DNA from: Vreelandella nanhaiensis
GTDB lineage: Bacteria; Pseudomonadota; Gammaproteobacteria; Pseudomonadales; Halomonadaceae
DNA: 64,000 nt
Direction of reading: 5' to 3'
Assembly (NCBI RefSeq): GCF_003990185.1
Contig: NZ_RZHF01000006.1
Location: 93,027-157,026, forward strand
Shown here: piece after piece, positions 35,820 through 44,907 of the stretch
Numbering within the stretch: the first letter of the stretch is position 1
How the letters are laid out: each line of letters opens with the position of its first letter
Translations under genes and position numbers: made by a program
The notes under the pieces: model-generated
The model's input: only the letters and a program-made list of their open reading frames with translations
Told to the model about the DNA's origin: nothing
Databases searched by the model: none

Positions 35820-35861
35820 CCAACCCCGCCCCGCTGGTTTTTTTCAGTAGGGCGGGGTTGG
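35820..35861. terminator. Convergent hairpin terminator
   Basis: CCAACCCCGCCC and GGGCGGGGTTGG form a perfect 12-bp stem with an 18-base loop that contains TTTTTTT. It sits in the 55 bases between the convergent flavoprotein gene (plus) and dctM (minus). No T-run follows the stem on either side, so it may be a two-way transcription barrier of unusual shape; T7 in the loop would need the polymerase to pause on a partial stem. Confidence 0.65.
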
Positions 35862-35866
35862 TCATA

Positions 35867-37162
35867 TCAATACCCCATCACCCCAGGCAGCCAGGTGGCC
35901 AATCCTGGCACCGCAATCAACAGCAGAATGGTCGCTATAATCGGCAGTAAAAACGGCAGTACCGCCTTGACCACTTGGCCGTAACGCAATCTGGTAATAC
36001 CCACCATCATGAACAGCACCGTGCCGAATGGCGGCGTAATGACCCCGACCGACAGGGTAATCACCATTACGATACCGAAATGCACCGGGTCCAGCCCTGC
36101 ACTCAACGCGGCAGGCACCACAATGGGAGTAAAGATCAGGATGCTTTCAATCACCGACATAAAGCAGCCGATCAGCAAGAAGAACAGCGCAAAGCAGATC
36201 AGCAGCGCAATAGTGGGCATATCGACACTGGCCACTTGACCGGCCAGCGCCTGGGGAATACCCATACGCACCAGAATCCAGCCATAGAAGCTTGATACCG
36301 CAATAATCAGCAGGATGACAGCGCTGAACATCAATGTACGCCGAAACGCGTCGTACAGGCTCTTCCAGCTCAGATCGCGATAGATCACCCCGCCCAATAT
36401 CACCGCATACAGCGAGGCAATCGCGCCGGCTTCTGTCGGTGTGAAGAAGCCTCCCCAAATACCGCCAACGATTATCGCGGGCATCATCAAGGGTAAAATG
36501 GCCCGCTTGCCGGTCCGCACGACTTCGCCTGCATTGAAGGGCACGGGAGCGGGCATCACGACTTTACCTGTGGCGCCGAGTAAAACGGTCATGCCCATTA
36601 GCAGCAGCGCCATTAAAATACCCGGCACAAGCCCCGCCATAAAGAGTCCACCGATACTCACATTAGCAAGCCAGCCGTACACTACCAGCGCGATACTGGG
36701 CGGCAGGATCGGGCCGACCACACTCGAAGCAGCGGTAATCCCGGTCGTGTAGTCGAGCGCATAACCGCGCTCTTTCATCGCCTTGATTTCGATACTGCCA
36801 AGCCCCGCGGCATCGGCCACCGCAGTGCCTGACATAGTGGCAAAGATAGAGCTCGCCACCACGTTGGCGTGGCCCAGCCCACCCTTGGTAAATCCTACCA
36901 AGGCGGTTGCAAAATCAAATATTCGGGTCGTGGTCGAACCCAGGTTCATGATGTTGGCCGCCAGGATAAACAGCGGAATCGCCATCAAGGTAAAGTTGTT
37001 AAGCGTTTGCACCATGCGCAATGAAAGCAGCTCGACCGGCAAACCACCGGCCCCGGTTACCGCCAGCGCAATAAACGAGGTAACCCCGATCGACACCACC
37101 ACGGGCAGGCCGATCATCATTAAAAACAGCAGCCCGCCGACGAATATCGCAAGTTCCATCAT
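35867..37162 (-). CDS. dctM: TRAP transporter large permease (DctM), third system
   Basis: A 431-residue membrane protein with DctM motifs TLMAIPLFILAANIMNLGS, SGTAVADAAGLGSIEIKAM, ILPPSIALVVYGW, FTPTEAGAIASLYAVI and ITPPFGTVLFMMVG. It overlaps dctQ by four bases (ATGA). GAGGAG precedes the start, a double ATG. Third TRAP system in 20 kb, so the organism devotes separate importers to separate acids. Confidence 0.94.
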   Translation of the reverse strand: MMELAIFVGGLLFLMMIGLPVVVSIGVTSFIALAVTGAGGLPVELLSLRMVQTLNNFTLMAIPLFILAANIMNLGSTTTRIFDFATALVGFTKGGLGHANVVASSIFATMSGTAVADAAGLGSIEIKAMKERGYALDYTTGITAASSVVGPILPPSIALVVYGWLANVSIGGLFMAGLVPGILMALLLMGMTVLLGATGKVVMPAPVPFNAGEVVRTGKRAILPLMMPAIIVGGIWGGFFTPTEAGAIASLYAVILGGVIYRDLSWKSLYDAFRRTLMFSAVILLIIAVSSFYGWILVRMGIPQALAGQVASVDMPTIALLICFALFFLLIGCFMSVIESILIFTPIVVPAALSAGLDPVHFGIVMVITLSVGVITPPFGTVLFMMVGITRLRYGQVVKAVLPFLLPIIATILLLIAVPGLATWLPGVMGY

Positions 37163-37698
37163 GGCGTTATCTCCTCGTGCGCGGGTTTATTCAACCACGT
37201 GACGGGGCCACGTAAGGTCTGCCAGGTGGCGGTCATCGCCATGGCAACAAAACTGAATAACAAGCCGTAATAGAGATAGGAGAAGCTGATACTCAACGAG
37301 ACTGTTTTATTGTTGGCGCTCATATCGGACATGATCCAGGCGCCCCAGCTGGCTAGCACAAAAAAGACGACGGAGATGATGGCCGTCAGCCGATACTGCA
37401 CCTGATGCCCCAGCGCACTTAGCCGATGACTAAACAGATCCACGACCAGATGGTCGCTGCGTACCCAGGCTGAGATCGAGCCGAAACCAATGGCGTAAAT
37501 AGCCAGCAGCGAGACAACTTCCTCGGTCCAGGGCATACCCCAGTTCAACAGATCGCGGGCAACCACGGCGGTCACGATCAACCCTAAAATGCCGACCAGT
37601 AGTGCTACACCTACGGCATCGCATAAACGGGTGACATGGCGCAGGACATAAAAAGCCAAACGATCGGCTCCGTTTGCGGGTGGCAGTGCTCCATCCAC
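37159..37698 (-). CDS. dctQ: TRAP transporter small permease (DctQ), third system
   Basis: A 179-residue membrane protein with four hydrophobic segments and the motif LNWGMPWTEEVVSLLAIYAI. It starts with GTG at 37698, eight bases after AAGGAG, and overlaps dctM at its end. It lies 57 bases after the binding-protein gene. Confidence 0.9.
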   Translation of the reverse strand: MDGALPPANGADRLAFYVLRHVTRLCDAVGVALLVGILGLIVTAVVARDLLNWGMPWTEEVVSLLAIYAIGFGSISAWVRSDHLVVDLFSHRLSALGHQVQYRLTAIISVVFFVLASWGAWIMSDMSANNKTVSLSISFSYLYYGLLFSFVAMAMTATWQTLRGPVTWLNKPAHEEITP

Positions 37699-37755
37699 AA
37701 GATAACTCCTTACCTAAGACGGTGGCGGCATCAGAATGCCGCCACCTGATGATGA

Positions 37756-38742
37756 TCAGTCGCTTACTTGGCTCGCGCTGATAGCGTCGTCGCGTACACC
37801 GTCGGCCATTTCTGACAGCACACGATCAATGGCGGGCATGGCCGCTTCGCGGAAGGCTTCGATGTCCGGCTCGATTACCGTCATGCCCTCTTCCTGAAGC
37901 GCATCCAGGTAAAAATCATCCAGTTCGCGCTCTTGCTCGGTGCCATAGGCTCGCGCAACATCAACCGCCTCAGAAATCAATGCCTGATCCTCTTCCTCCA
38001 AACCGTCCCACCAGCGCGCGCTGGCGACCCAGCTCCAGGGGAACTGCACGTGGCTGGTGGTAATGAGGTAGTCCTGCACTTCCCACAGGCGCCGCGTGTA
38101 GGGCGAAGAGAGCGAGTTCTCATGACCATCGACCTGGCGGGTCTGCATGGCGAGATAGATTTCCGGCGCGGGTACGTTTACCACCTGTGCACCCAGTTCT
38201 TCCCAGACCGCTAGCCAGATCGGCAGTGACGGAAGGCGTAGACGGAAGCCCTGCAAATCCTCTGGCGTATGAATCTCTTTATTGGCGGTCATATGGCGCG
38301 GACCGCGGTGTTGAACACCGAGAAACTTCAGGCCGCCCTGCTGTTCTGCCTGCTCAATCAGCGTCTGGCCCGATGGGCTATCGATATAGCTATCCACCTC
38401 ATCCCACGTTGTAAACAGGAAGGGCACGGTAATGGCGTCGTATTCCGGCGCGTATTGCTGGCGCCAGTTGCCACCGGTGAGTGAAAGCTGGGTCTGGCCC
38501 AGGTTAAGCAGCTCCAGTACGGAATCTTCACCGCCCAAGGAGCCCGCCAGGAAAGGCCGTACGTTGAAGCGTCCAGGTGCCTGCTCTTCCAGGTACTGTG
38601 CAAAGCGCTCAACCGCAGCGCTTTCAGAGCCGCCTTCACTCATGGTGTTGTTAACTTGAATTTCAATCGGGTTGGCCAGCGCGAAGGGAGCAACCGCTAA
38701 AATGCCTAACGCGGTGAGCGTGGCAAGCAGTGATTTTTGCAT
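37756..38742 (-). CDS. dctP: TRAP transporter periplasmic binding protein (DctP), third system
   Basis: A 328-residue binding protein with a signal peptide (MQKSLLATLTALGILAVAPF, cleavage near ALA-NPIE). The ligand-arginine region is LQGFRLRLPSLPIWLAVW and the tail motif RQVDGHENSLSS. It is divergent in sequence from the other two binding proteins. Neighbouring CoA transferase and HMG-CoA-lyase-like genes suggest a branched or dicarboxylic acid ligand (inference). Confidence 0.91.
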   Translation of the reverse strand: MQKSLLATLTALGILAVAPFALANPIEIQVNNTMSEGGSESAAVERFAQYLEEQAPGRFNVRPFLAGSLGGEDSVLELLNLGQTQLSLTGGNWRQQYAPEYDAITVPFLFTTWDEVDSYIDSPSGQTLIEQAEQQGGLKFLGVQHRGPRHMTANKEIHTPEDLQGFRLRLPSLPIWLAVWEELGAQVVNVPAPEIYLAMQTRQVDGHENSLSSPYTRRLWEVQDYLITTSHVQFPWSWVASARWWDGLEEEDQALISEAVDVARAYGTEQERELDDFYLDALQEEGMTVIEPDIEAFREAAMPAIDRVLSEMADGVRDDAISASQVSD

Positions 38743-39041
38743 GAGATGTACTCTCTCAATTTGTCGTTATAGGCAGGATGTTGCGATGTTGTCCTATGGA
38801 TCTTGAAACAAGCCGCCGATACGCTCAAATCGACGTTCGAGAAGGCAGCCTTCGTATAATACGATGGCTATAGAACCCATGAACGCGGGCGTTTGAGGGC
38901 ATATACGAATCAGCATACGACTAAAGATGAAGGAACATCGGCAGTCGTTAGCCAGGTTTACTCCGGAGTCGGCCTGTAATGGAGGATTCAGCAAGCCTAC
39001 GAGCATTCTCCAAACGCGAAGCCGACAAGTATGTGTGGCGT
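38743..39041. promoter_or_regulatory. TRAP-3 upstream region with ATACGA repeats
   Basis: This 299-base gap carries no gene. It contains the 13-bp palindrome TCGTAT-A-ATACGA at 38852-38864 and two more ATACGA copies at 38903-38908 and 38915-38920. Repeated half-sites upstream of the TRAP binding-protein gene suggest a regulator array. The LysR gene ends at the right side of the gap, so only the TRAP operon can be its near target. Confidence 0.5.
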
Positions 39042-39944
39042 CTAAAAAGGCGCCGTTTCCGCTTTAACCAGATGATCCACTAAATGACGAGCAGTGGCCG
39101 GTAGCGTGGCATAGCGGCGCATACCGATAACCAGCTCACGTTGTGCCCAAGGATCGCTAAGCGGAATACTTTTTAACTCCAGATCTCCAAGATCTCGGTA
39201 GATGGTCTGTTCAGGCAGTATGCCCACGCCCATCCCATGATGAATCATGCGACAAATAGCGTCGAAACTACGCACCTGAATACGCATGCGCAGCGCTTTA
39301 TCAGCTAAATTGGCCTGCTCATGCAGCAGCGCTTGCAGCGAGGCATCCTGCTGGAGGCCGATAAAATCGAAGTCGAGGGCTTCATTGAAGGCAATGCTTT
39401 CACGCTCCGCCAGCGGGTGATTACCAGGCGTCACTAATACTAGCCGGTCATGTCGGTACGAAAGCTTCTGAAGATCAGGTGCCGCAACATGCCCCGCGAA
39501 GATGCCGATATCGGTCAATCCATCGCGCACGGCAGCCACAATTTCACTACTTACTCGTTCCTGAAGGTCAATTTTAATATCGGGGTAGTGGCGGGAAAAA
39601 GTACTGAGGTCCTGGGGAAGAAACGCAATGATTGCCGAGGTATTGGAGTGAATACGCACATGGCCGCGCACCCCTTCGCCATATTCACTCAGCTCCGCTT
39701 CCAGGCGCTCGATATTATCCATGATGCGTCGGGCGTGGTGTAAAAACGCCTGGCCTGCGGGGGTTAGCTCGACGCCTCTGGGGCGGCGATAAAGCAGCGT
39801 CGTGCCGACCAATGCCTCCAAGTCGCTAATCCGTTTACTTACCGCGGCAAGGGCCAGATGCTCACGCTCGGCCGCAGCCGTCAGGCGTCCTTCATCCGCC
39901 ACAGAAATAAACAGCTTAAGGGTGACAAAGTCGAAGCGGCGCAT
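39042..39944 (-). CDS. LysR-family regulator (CoA transferase/TRAP-3 locus)
   Basis: A 300-residue LysR protein: helix-turn-helix at residues 1-60 (FDFVTLKLFISVADEGRLTA, ALAAVSKRISDLEALVG) and an effector domain from about 88. ATG at 39944 is chosen over GTG at 39950. It lies upstream of, and transcribed away from, the CoA transferase gene, and after a gap from the TRAP operon on the same strand, so it may control both. Effector unknown. Confidence 0.88.
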   Translation of the reverse strand: MRRFDFVTLKLFISVADEGRLTAAAEREHLALAAVSKRISDLEALVGTTLLYRRPRGVELTPAGQAFLHHARRIMDNIERLEAELSEYGEGVRGHVRIHSNTSAIIAFLPQDLSTFSRHYPDIKIDLQERVSSEIVAAVRDGLTDIGIFAGHVAAPDLQKLSYRHDRLVLVTPGNHPLAERESIAFNEALDFDFIGLQQDASLQALLHEQANLADKALRMRIQVRSFDAICRMIHHGMGVGILPEQTIYRDLGDLELKSIPLSDPWAQRELVIGMRRYATLPATARHLVDHLVKAETAPF

Positions 39945-40094
39945 GATCACATCTCTTACCCAACAGTCTGCTTATGCTAACGCATACCTTCGCCAGCCAC
40001 GAATCCTTTGTTACCCATTGCCTAATTGTCGACCCAAAACGGCTGCCCCATGCTGGCGCTCACTGCGAACAACGATAAGTAGAGGAGAACCTTG

Positions 40095-41300
40095 ATGAAT
40101 GCTCCTGAAGCGCGCCAGCTGCCCTTGCAAGACCTAAAGGTGCTTGAATTAGGCCAGCTGATTGCTGGTCCCTTCGCCACCAAGTTGCTAGGTGAATTTG
40201 GTGCTGACGTGATCAAGATTGAGCCGCCCGGCACCGGAGACCCACTTCGTAAATGGCGAATGATTGAAGACGGCACCTCGCTTTGGTGGCATGTGCAGAC
40301 CCGCAATAAGCGATCGGTAGCGCTGGATTTACGCAGCGAAGAAGGCCAGGCCTTGGTGCGCCAGCTTGCCGCCGAGGCAGATGTTGTCGTGGAGAATTTT
40401 CGCCCCGGCACGCTGGAGAGCTGGGGGCTAGGCTGGGAAGCGTTATCAGCGCTCAACCCACGGTTGATCATGGTGCATATTTCGGGTTACGGGCAGACAG
40501 GCCCCTACCGCGACAAGCCCGGCTTTGGCGTGATTGGCGAAGCCATGGGCGGGCTACGCTACCTTACCGGCCAACCGGATGAGCCTTCGGTACGGGTGGG
40601 CGTAAGCATTGGCGACTCGCTTTCCGCCCTTTACGCGGTCATCGGCACTTTGCTGGCCCTTCAGGAGCGTAACCGCAGTGGCCTGGGCCAGGAAATCGAC
40701 GTTGCGTTGTACGAGTCCGTGTTCGCGATGATGGAAAGTCTCCTGCCGGAGTTTGATGCCAGCGGTCATGTCCGCGAGCCCAGCGGCAGCGCCCTTCCCG
40801 GCATCACCCCTTCCAATGCCTACCGCTGCCAGAACGGCGACTATGTGCTCATCGCTGGCAATGGTGACAGCATCTTTAAACGTCTGATGGGCGTGATTGG
40901 CCGGGAGGATTTAGCCAATGATCCCGCACTTGCCCATAACGACGGGCGCAGCCAACAAGCCGCCATGATCGATGCAGCCATTGAAGCCTGGACGCTAGAG
41001 CGCCCGCGCAGTGCCATTCTACAAGCTCTGGATGACGCCCGAGTGCCCGCCGGCTACCCCTACACCGCTAAAGATATCGCCTTTGACCCCCACTACCTGG
41101 CACGGGAGATGATCCAAACCTTTACCCGCCCTAATGGCCAACCGTTAAAAGTGCCCGGCGTATTGCCCAAGCTAAGCGCCACACCTGGACGTTTGGGCAA
41201 TGGTGGCCCGGCGTTGGGTCAGCATACCGACGACGTATTGGACGAGCTAGGTATCGACCAGGAAACCCGCGCCAAACTGCGCCAAGCAGGCATCATTTAA
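40095..41300 (+). CDS. CaiB/BaiF (class III) CoA transferase
   Basis: A 401-residue family III CoA transferase. Motifs are VLELGQLIAGPFATKLLGEFGADVIKIE split across two blocks, RNKRSVALDLRS, the catalytic aspartate region EIDVALYESVFAMME and GYPYTAKDIAFDPH. These enzymes move CoA from succinyl-CoA or another donor to a carboxylate. Next to an HMG-CoA-lyase-like gene 11 bases downstream, it probably activates a 3-hydroxy-3-methyl acid (3-hydroxy-3-methylglutarate, citramalate or a relative) for cleavage. GGAG lies before the ATG. Confidence 0.9.
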   Translation: MNAPEARQLPLQDLKVLELGQLIAGPFATKLLGEFGADVIKIEPPGTGDPLRKWRMIEDGTSLWWHVQTRNKRSVALDLRSEEGQALVRQLAAEADVVVENFRPGTLESWGLGWEALSALNPRLIMVHISGYGQTGPYRDKPGFGVIGEAMGGLRYLTGQPDEPSVRVGVSIGDSLSALYAVIGTLLALQERNRSGLGQEIDVALYESVFAMMESLLPEFDASGHVREPSGSALPGITPSNAYRCQNGDYVLIAGNGDSIFKRLMGVIGREDLANDPALAHNDGRSQQAAMIDAAIEAWTLERPRSAILQALDDARVPAGYPYTAKDIAFDPHYLAREMIQTFTRPNGQPLKVPGVLPKLSATPGRLGNGGPALGQHTDDVLDELGIDQETRAKLRQAGII

Positions 41301-41310
41301 GGAGTTTGTT

Positions 41311-42255
41311 ATGAGCCAGTTATCAACCTGCCCTTTGAGAATCGAGATCAACGAAGTGGCCCCGCGTGACGGCCTGCAAATCGAGTCGCGTTTTGTACCT
41401 ACCGAAGACAAAATCCGCTGGATTGACGCACTCTCCTCCACGGGTCTTAAACGCATCGAAGCGACGTCGTTTACTTCCCCCAAGGCGATTCCCAACCTGC
41501 GCGACGCTGCCGAAGTTGTCACCGGCATTCAGCGCCGGGAAGGCGTGGATATCACCGTGCTGGTACCCAACGTAAAAGGTGCCGAGCGCGCGCTTGCCTG
41601 CAACGTCGACGAAATCAACCTGGTCATGTCGGCAAGCGATAGCCACGGCCTAGCCAACCTGCGCATGACGCCCGAGCAATCCCTTGAACAATTTGCGGCT
41701 ATCTTGGACGTGACCCAGAGCAGCGGCGTATTTATCAACGCCTCGCTCTCCACCACGTTTGGCTGTCCCTTTGAAGGCGAGGTACCCGAAGCGCGGGTGC
41801 TGGGATTGGTTGAAAAGCTGATTGCGCTGGGCATTCAAGGGATAACCCTTTGCGATACCACCGGCATGGCCAACCCGACCCAGGTCAAACGGCTGTGTGA
41901 CGCCGTACTTGAACGCTGGCCCGAAATGCCGTTTACCCTGCATTTTCACAACACCCGCGGCATGGGCCTGGCCAATGCCCTGGCGGCCTGGCAGGCAGGG
42001 ATTACCCGCTTTGACTCAGCACTCGGTGGGCTGGGCGGCTGCCCCTTTGCTCCCGGCGCCACCGGCAACGTATGCACCGAGGATCTAGTGCATATGTTTG
42101 AAGCCATGGGCGTGGACACCGGCGTTGACCTGGATGCCCTGCTTGACGTCGCCGCTACTCTCCCAGAGCTTATCGGCCATGAGGTACCGGGGCAGGTGGC
42201 GAAAGCAGGAAAATCGACGCGGCGTTATCCGATGCCAGTATCAGCTCTTCAATAA
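41311..42255 (+). CDS. HMG-CoA-lyase-like C-C lyase
   Basis: A 314-residue HMGL-family TIM-barrel lyase. It has the metal-binding VAPRDGLQIE, the FTSPKAIPNLRDA loop, LHFHNTRGMGLANALAAWQ with the metal-binding His-x-His, and the catalytic-cysteine glycine loop GGLGGCPFAPGATGN. It splits a 3-hydroxy-3-methyl acyl-CoA into acetyl-CoA and a 3-oxoacid, or a citramalyl-CoA-like substrate into acetyl-CoA and pyruvate. Operon with the CoA transferase supports uptake and breakdown of a free acid rather than leucine catabolism, where the lyase normally sits with other enzymes. Confidence 0.9.
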   Translation: MSQLSTCPLRIEINEVAPRDGLQIESRFVPTEDKIRWIDALSSTGLKRIEATSFTSPKAIPNLRDAAEVVTGIQRREGVDITVLVPNVKGAERALACNVDEINLVMSASDSHGLANLRMTPEQSLEQFAAILDVTQSSGVFINASLSTTFGCPFEGEVPEARVLGLVEKLIALGIQGITLCDTTGMANPTQVKRLCDAVLERWPEMPFTLHFHNTRGMGLANALAAWQAGITRFDSALGGLGGCPFAPGATGNVCTEDLVHMFEAMGVDTGVDLDALLDVAATLPELIGHEVPGQVAKAGKSTRRYPMPVSALQ

Positions 42256-42309
42256 TGAACCACCCTATTCTCCTGCTGCGTTGAAGTCTTTAGCCAAGAG
42301 GGCTATATA

Positions 42310-42343
42310 ACGATTACCTGACACAACTCCGCCATATAATCGT
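42310..42343. promoter_or_regulatory. Spaced inverted repeat ACGATTA / TAATCGT
   Basis: Seven-base arms ACGATTA (42310-42316) and TAATCGT (42337-42343), 20 bases apart, lie about 80 bases before the ABC transporter ATPase gene. The arm centres are 27 bases apart. Possible operator; short arms mean chance cannot be excluded. Confidence 0.35.
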
Positions 42344-42420
42344 CACACGACAGCAACATTTTCACCGCAAGCTGGCCAGCAGTAATTAACAGCTGGTGGA
42401 ATAGATATGAGCCTGTGTGT

Positions 42421-43548
42421 ATGAGCCAATCGCGTATCCGCCTGGAGCGCGTGACGAAACGCTGGAGCACGACAACCGCTGTCGATGCCATTTCCTTTGA
42501 TGTGACGCCAGGCCAGTTTGTCATTCTGCTGGGTCCGTCGGGCTGTGGAAAATCCACCACGCTGCGCATGATTGCGGGCTTGGAAGAGGCAAGCGACGGG
42601 AAGATCGATATCGGTGAGCGCGATGTTACGCGCCTGCCACCAGGCGACCGCGGCTTAAGCATGGTGTTTCAATCCTATGCGCTGTTCCCGCACTTAAGCG
42701 TTGCCGACAACATCGTGTTCGGCCTGCGCAGCCGCAAAGTGCCTAAAGCTGAACAGCGTGAGCGGCTGGCCAAAGTGGCTGAGCTTGTCGACCTTACCGC
42801 TTACCTGAACCGTAAACCTGCCCAGCTTTCCGGTGGCCAACGCCAGCGAGTGGCGCTTGCGCGCGCAATAATTTCTGAGCATCCGATCTGTTTGATGGAT
42901 GAGCCGCTCTCCAACCTGGATGCGCGCCTGCGCAGTGATATGCGTCGGGAAATCAAGGCACTACAAAGCCGTCTGAAAATGACGGTGATTTACGTAACCC
43001 ACGATCAGGTCGAGGCCATGAGCATGGGGGATCGTGTGATTCTGATGCAGCATGGCCGCATCGTTCAAGACGGTACGCCTGACGAGCTTTATAACCGGCC
43101 TGCCAGCGCCTTTGCCGCTAGCTTTATAGGGAGTCCTGCCATGAATTTGTTGCCACTTGTAAAAGGCGATCAGGGTGCTGTTATTGACGGCGAACCCACC
43201 ACCACGGTAGCGCCGCTGGAAGCCGCTGGCGGGCAATTAGGCATTCGCCCAGAAGATATTGAGCTACGCCCGGCATCAGAGCCTGGCGTTCCGGCCACCG
43301 TACTTAGCGAGGAGTATTTGGGCGCCGATACAATCGCTCACGTCACCGTAGGCACCCATACCCTGCGGGTTCGGCTAAGCGGAAAGCATGCGCTAACCGG
43401 CCAAGCGTGCCGCCTGCATTGGGCGGCGGAAAGTGCCCACCTGTTTGATACCGATGGGCTGCGACGTCATGACCTGACGCCGACCCTACTGCCGTCTGCA
43501 CACCGCTCAATCCCCCGTCCACCTGTGGTGGGCTCTTTCCAACATTAA
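42421..43548 (+). CDS. ABC transporter ATPase, UgpC/MalK type
   Basis: A 375-residue importer ATPase with Walker [18 protein letters not shown]-loop [11 protein letters not shown], signature [15 protein letters not shown], Walker [12 protein letters not shown], the H-loop [14 protein letters not shown] and a C-terminal TOBE/OB domain (about residues 235-350). It begins the operon ATPase, binding protein, two permeases. The start could be GTG at 42415 or ATG at 42421; neither has a strong ribosome site. Confidence 0.93.
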   Translation: MSQSRIRLERVTKRWSTTTAVDAISFDVTPGQFVILLGPSGCGKSTTLRMIAGLEEASDGKIDIGERDVTRLPPGDRGLSMVFQSYALFPHLSVADNIVFGLRSRKVPKAEQRERLAKVAELVDLTAYLNRKPAQLSGGQRQRVALARAIISEHPICLMDEPLSNLDARLRSDMRREIKALQSRLKMTVIYVTHDQVEAMSMGDRVILMQHGRIVQDGTPDELYNRPASAFAASFIGSPAMNLLPLVKGDQGAVIDGEPTTTVAPLEAAGGQLGIRPEDIELRPASEPGVPATVLSEEYLGADTIAHVTVGTHTLRVRLSGKHALTGQACRLHWAAESAHLFDTDGLRRHDLTPTLLPSAHRSIPRPPVVGSFQH

Positions 43549-43565
43549 TGTTCGTGGAGTCTTTT

Positions 43566-44846
43566 ATGCGTTTGCGTATCCCTTTTGCTACCACAGCCCT
43601 GGTGGCCGGACTGTTAAGCGCCGCCCAGGCAAGCGCTGATACCATTGATTTAACCATGTACTACCCCGTATCAGTTGGCGGTGCACTGACCGACGTGATC
43701 GATAACCTCGTGAATGAGTTTGAGAGCGAGCATCCCGAGATCTCGGTAGAAGCCATCTACGCTGGCAACTACGACGACACCCGCGTGCGGACAATGTCGG
43801 CGATTGAGTCAGGCGACACGCCGCAGCTATCGGTCATGTTCTCCATCGATCTTTACGAACTGATCGAGCAGGACGCCATTGTGGCGTTCGATGATCTGGT
43901 CGAAACCGATGAGGAGCGCGACTGGCTCAATAGCTTCTACCCCGGCCTGATGGAAAACGGCCAGTTGGATGGCAAAACCTACGGTATTCCTTTCCAGCGC
44001 TCCACCATTGTGCTGTTCTGGAATAAAGAGGCGTTTGAAGCGGCTGGTTTAGATCCTGAAACCCCGCCGGAAAACTGGCAAGAGATGGCCGACATGGCGG
44101 CGACGATTCGCGAAGCCTCCAACGGTGAGCAATGGGGCGTGATGGTGCCGTCTACCGGCTACCCCTACTGGATGTTCCAGGCGTTCGCATTCCAGAACGG
44201 CCACCGTTTGATGAGCGAAGACGGCACCGAAGTCTATTTTGATGACCCCGCCGCAGTTGAAGCCCTTGAATACTGGGTATCACTGGCAACCGAACATAAC
44301 GCTATGCCGGATGGCACCATCGAGTGGGGCACGCTGCGGCAGAACTTTATTGAGCAGTCCACCGCCATGATGTGGCACACCACCGGCAACCTGACCGCCG
44401 TGCGCAATGAGGCCGGTTTTGATTTTGGCGTCGCCATGCTGCCCATGAATACCCAGCGCGGCAGCCCCACAGGCGGCGGTAACTTCTACGTCTTTAAAGA
44501 TGCTTCTGAAGAAGAGCAGCGCGCTGCGATGACGTTTATCCGCTGGATGACCGCACCTGAGCGCGCCGCCGACTGGTCGATTGAAACGGGCTACATGGGC
44601 GTAAGCCCCGCCGCTTACGAGACCGATGCGCTGCGCGAATACGTGGAGAGCTTTCCGCCCGCCGCCGTTGCCCGCGACCAGCTGGAACACGGTACTGCCG
44701 AGCTTTCCACTTACCAGGGTGGCCGCATTCGTCGCACGCTGGATAACGCCGTTCAGGCAGCCTTGACTGGTCAGATGGAACCAGAAGCCGCACTTAGCCA
44801 AGCCCAGCGGGAAGCGGACGCCATACTGCGTCGTTACGCACGTTAA
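43566..44846 (+). CDS. ABC transporter sugar-type binding protein, UgpB-like
   Basis: A 426-residue family 1 extracellular binding protein. A signal peptide (MRLRIPFATTALVAGLLSAA) ends at QASADTIDLT. The mature start, FESEHPEISVEAIYAGNYDD, and IPFQRSTIVLFWNKEAFEAA, GLDPETPPENWQ recall UgpB (glycerol-3-phosphate / glycerophosphodiester). GGAG lies six bases before the ATG at 43566, preferred to ATG at 43548 that overlaps the ATPase stop. Ligand could be a sugar, polyol or phosphodiester. Confidence 0.9.
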   Translation: MRLRIPFATTALVAGLLSAAQASADTIDLTMYYPVSVGGALTDVIDNLVNEFESEHPEISVEAIYAGNYDDTRVRTMSAIESGDTPQLSVMFSIDLYELIEQDAIVAFDDLVETDEERDWLNSFYPGLMENGQLDGKTYGIPFQRSTIVLFWNKEAFEAAGLDPETPPENWQEMADMAATIREASNGEQWGVMVPSTGYPYWMFQAFAFQNGHRLMSEDGTEVYFDDPAAVEALEYWVSLATEHNAMPDGTIEWGTLRQNFIEQSTAMMWHTTGNLTAVRNEAGFDFGVAMLPMNTQRGSPTGGGNFYVFKDASEEEQRAAMTFIRWMTAPERAADWSIETGYMGVSPAAYETDALREYVESFPPAAVARDQLEHGTAELSTYQGGRIRRTLDNAVQAALTGQMEPEAALSQAQREADAILRRYAR

Positions 44847-44864
44847 GCCCTTCCTTATCCATTC

Positions 44865-44887
44865 GCCGGGGCTCGCCCCGGCTTTTC
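44865..44887 (+). terminator. Hairpin with T-run between binding protein and permease genes
   Basis: GCCGGGG-CTCG-CCCCGGC followed by TTTTC is a compact intrinsic terminator shape. It is inside the operon, 19 bases after the binding-protein stop and 21 before the first permease, so it is probably leaky and limits permease expression. Confidence 0.75.
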
Positions 44888-44907
44888 TTCACTTGCGGTA
44901 GTTATCC

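Noticed and set aside
38794-39006. 70-codon minus-strand frame in the TRAP-3 upstream region
   Set aside because: No ribosome site or family features; the interval contains operator-like repeats instead.
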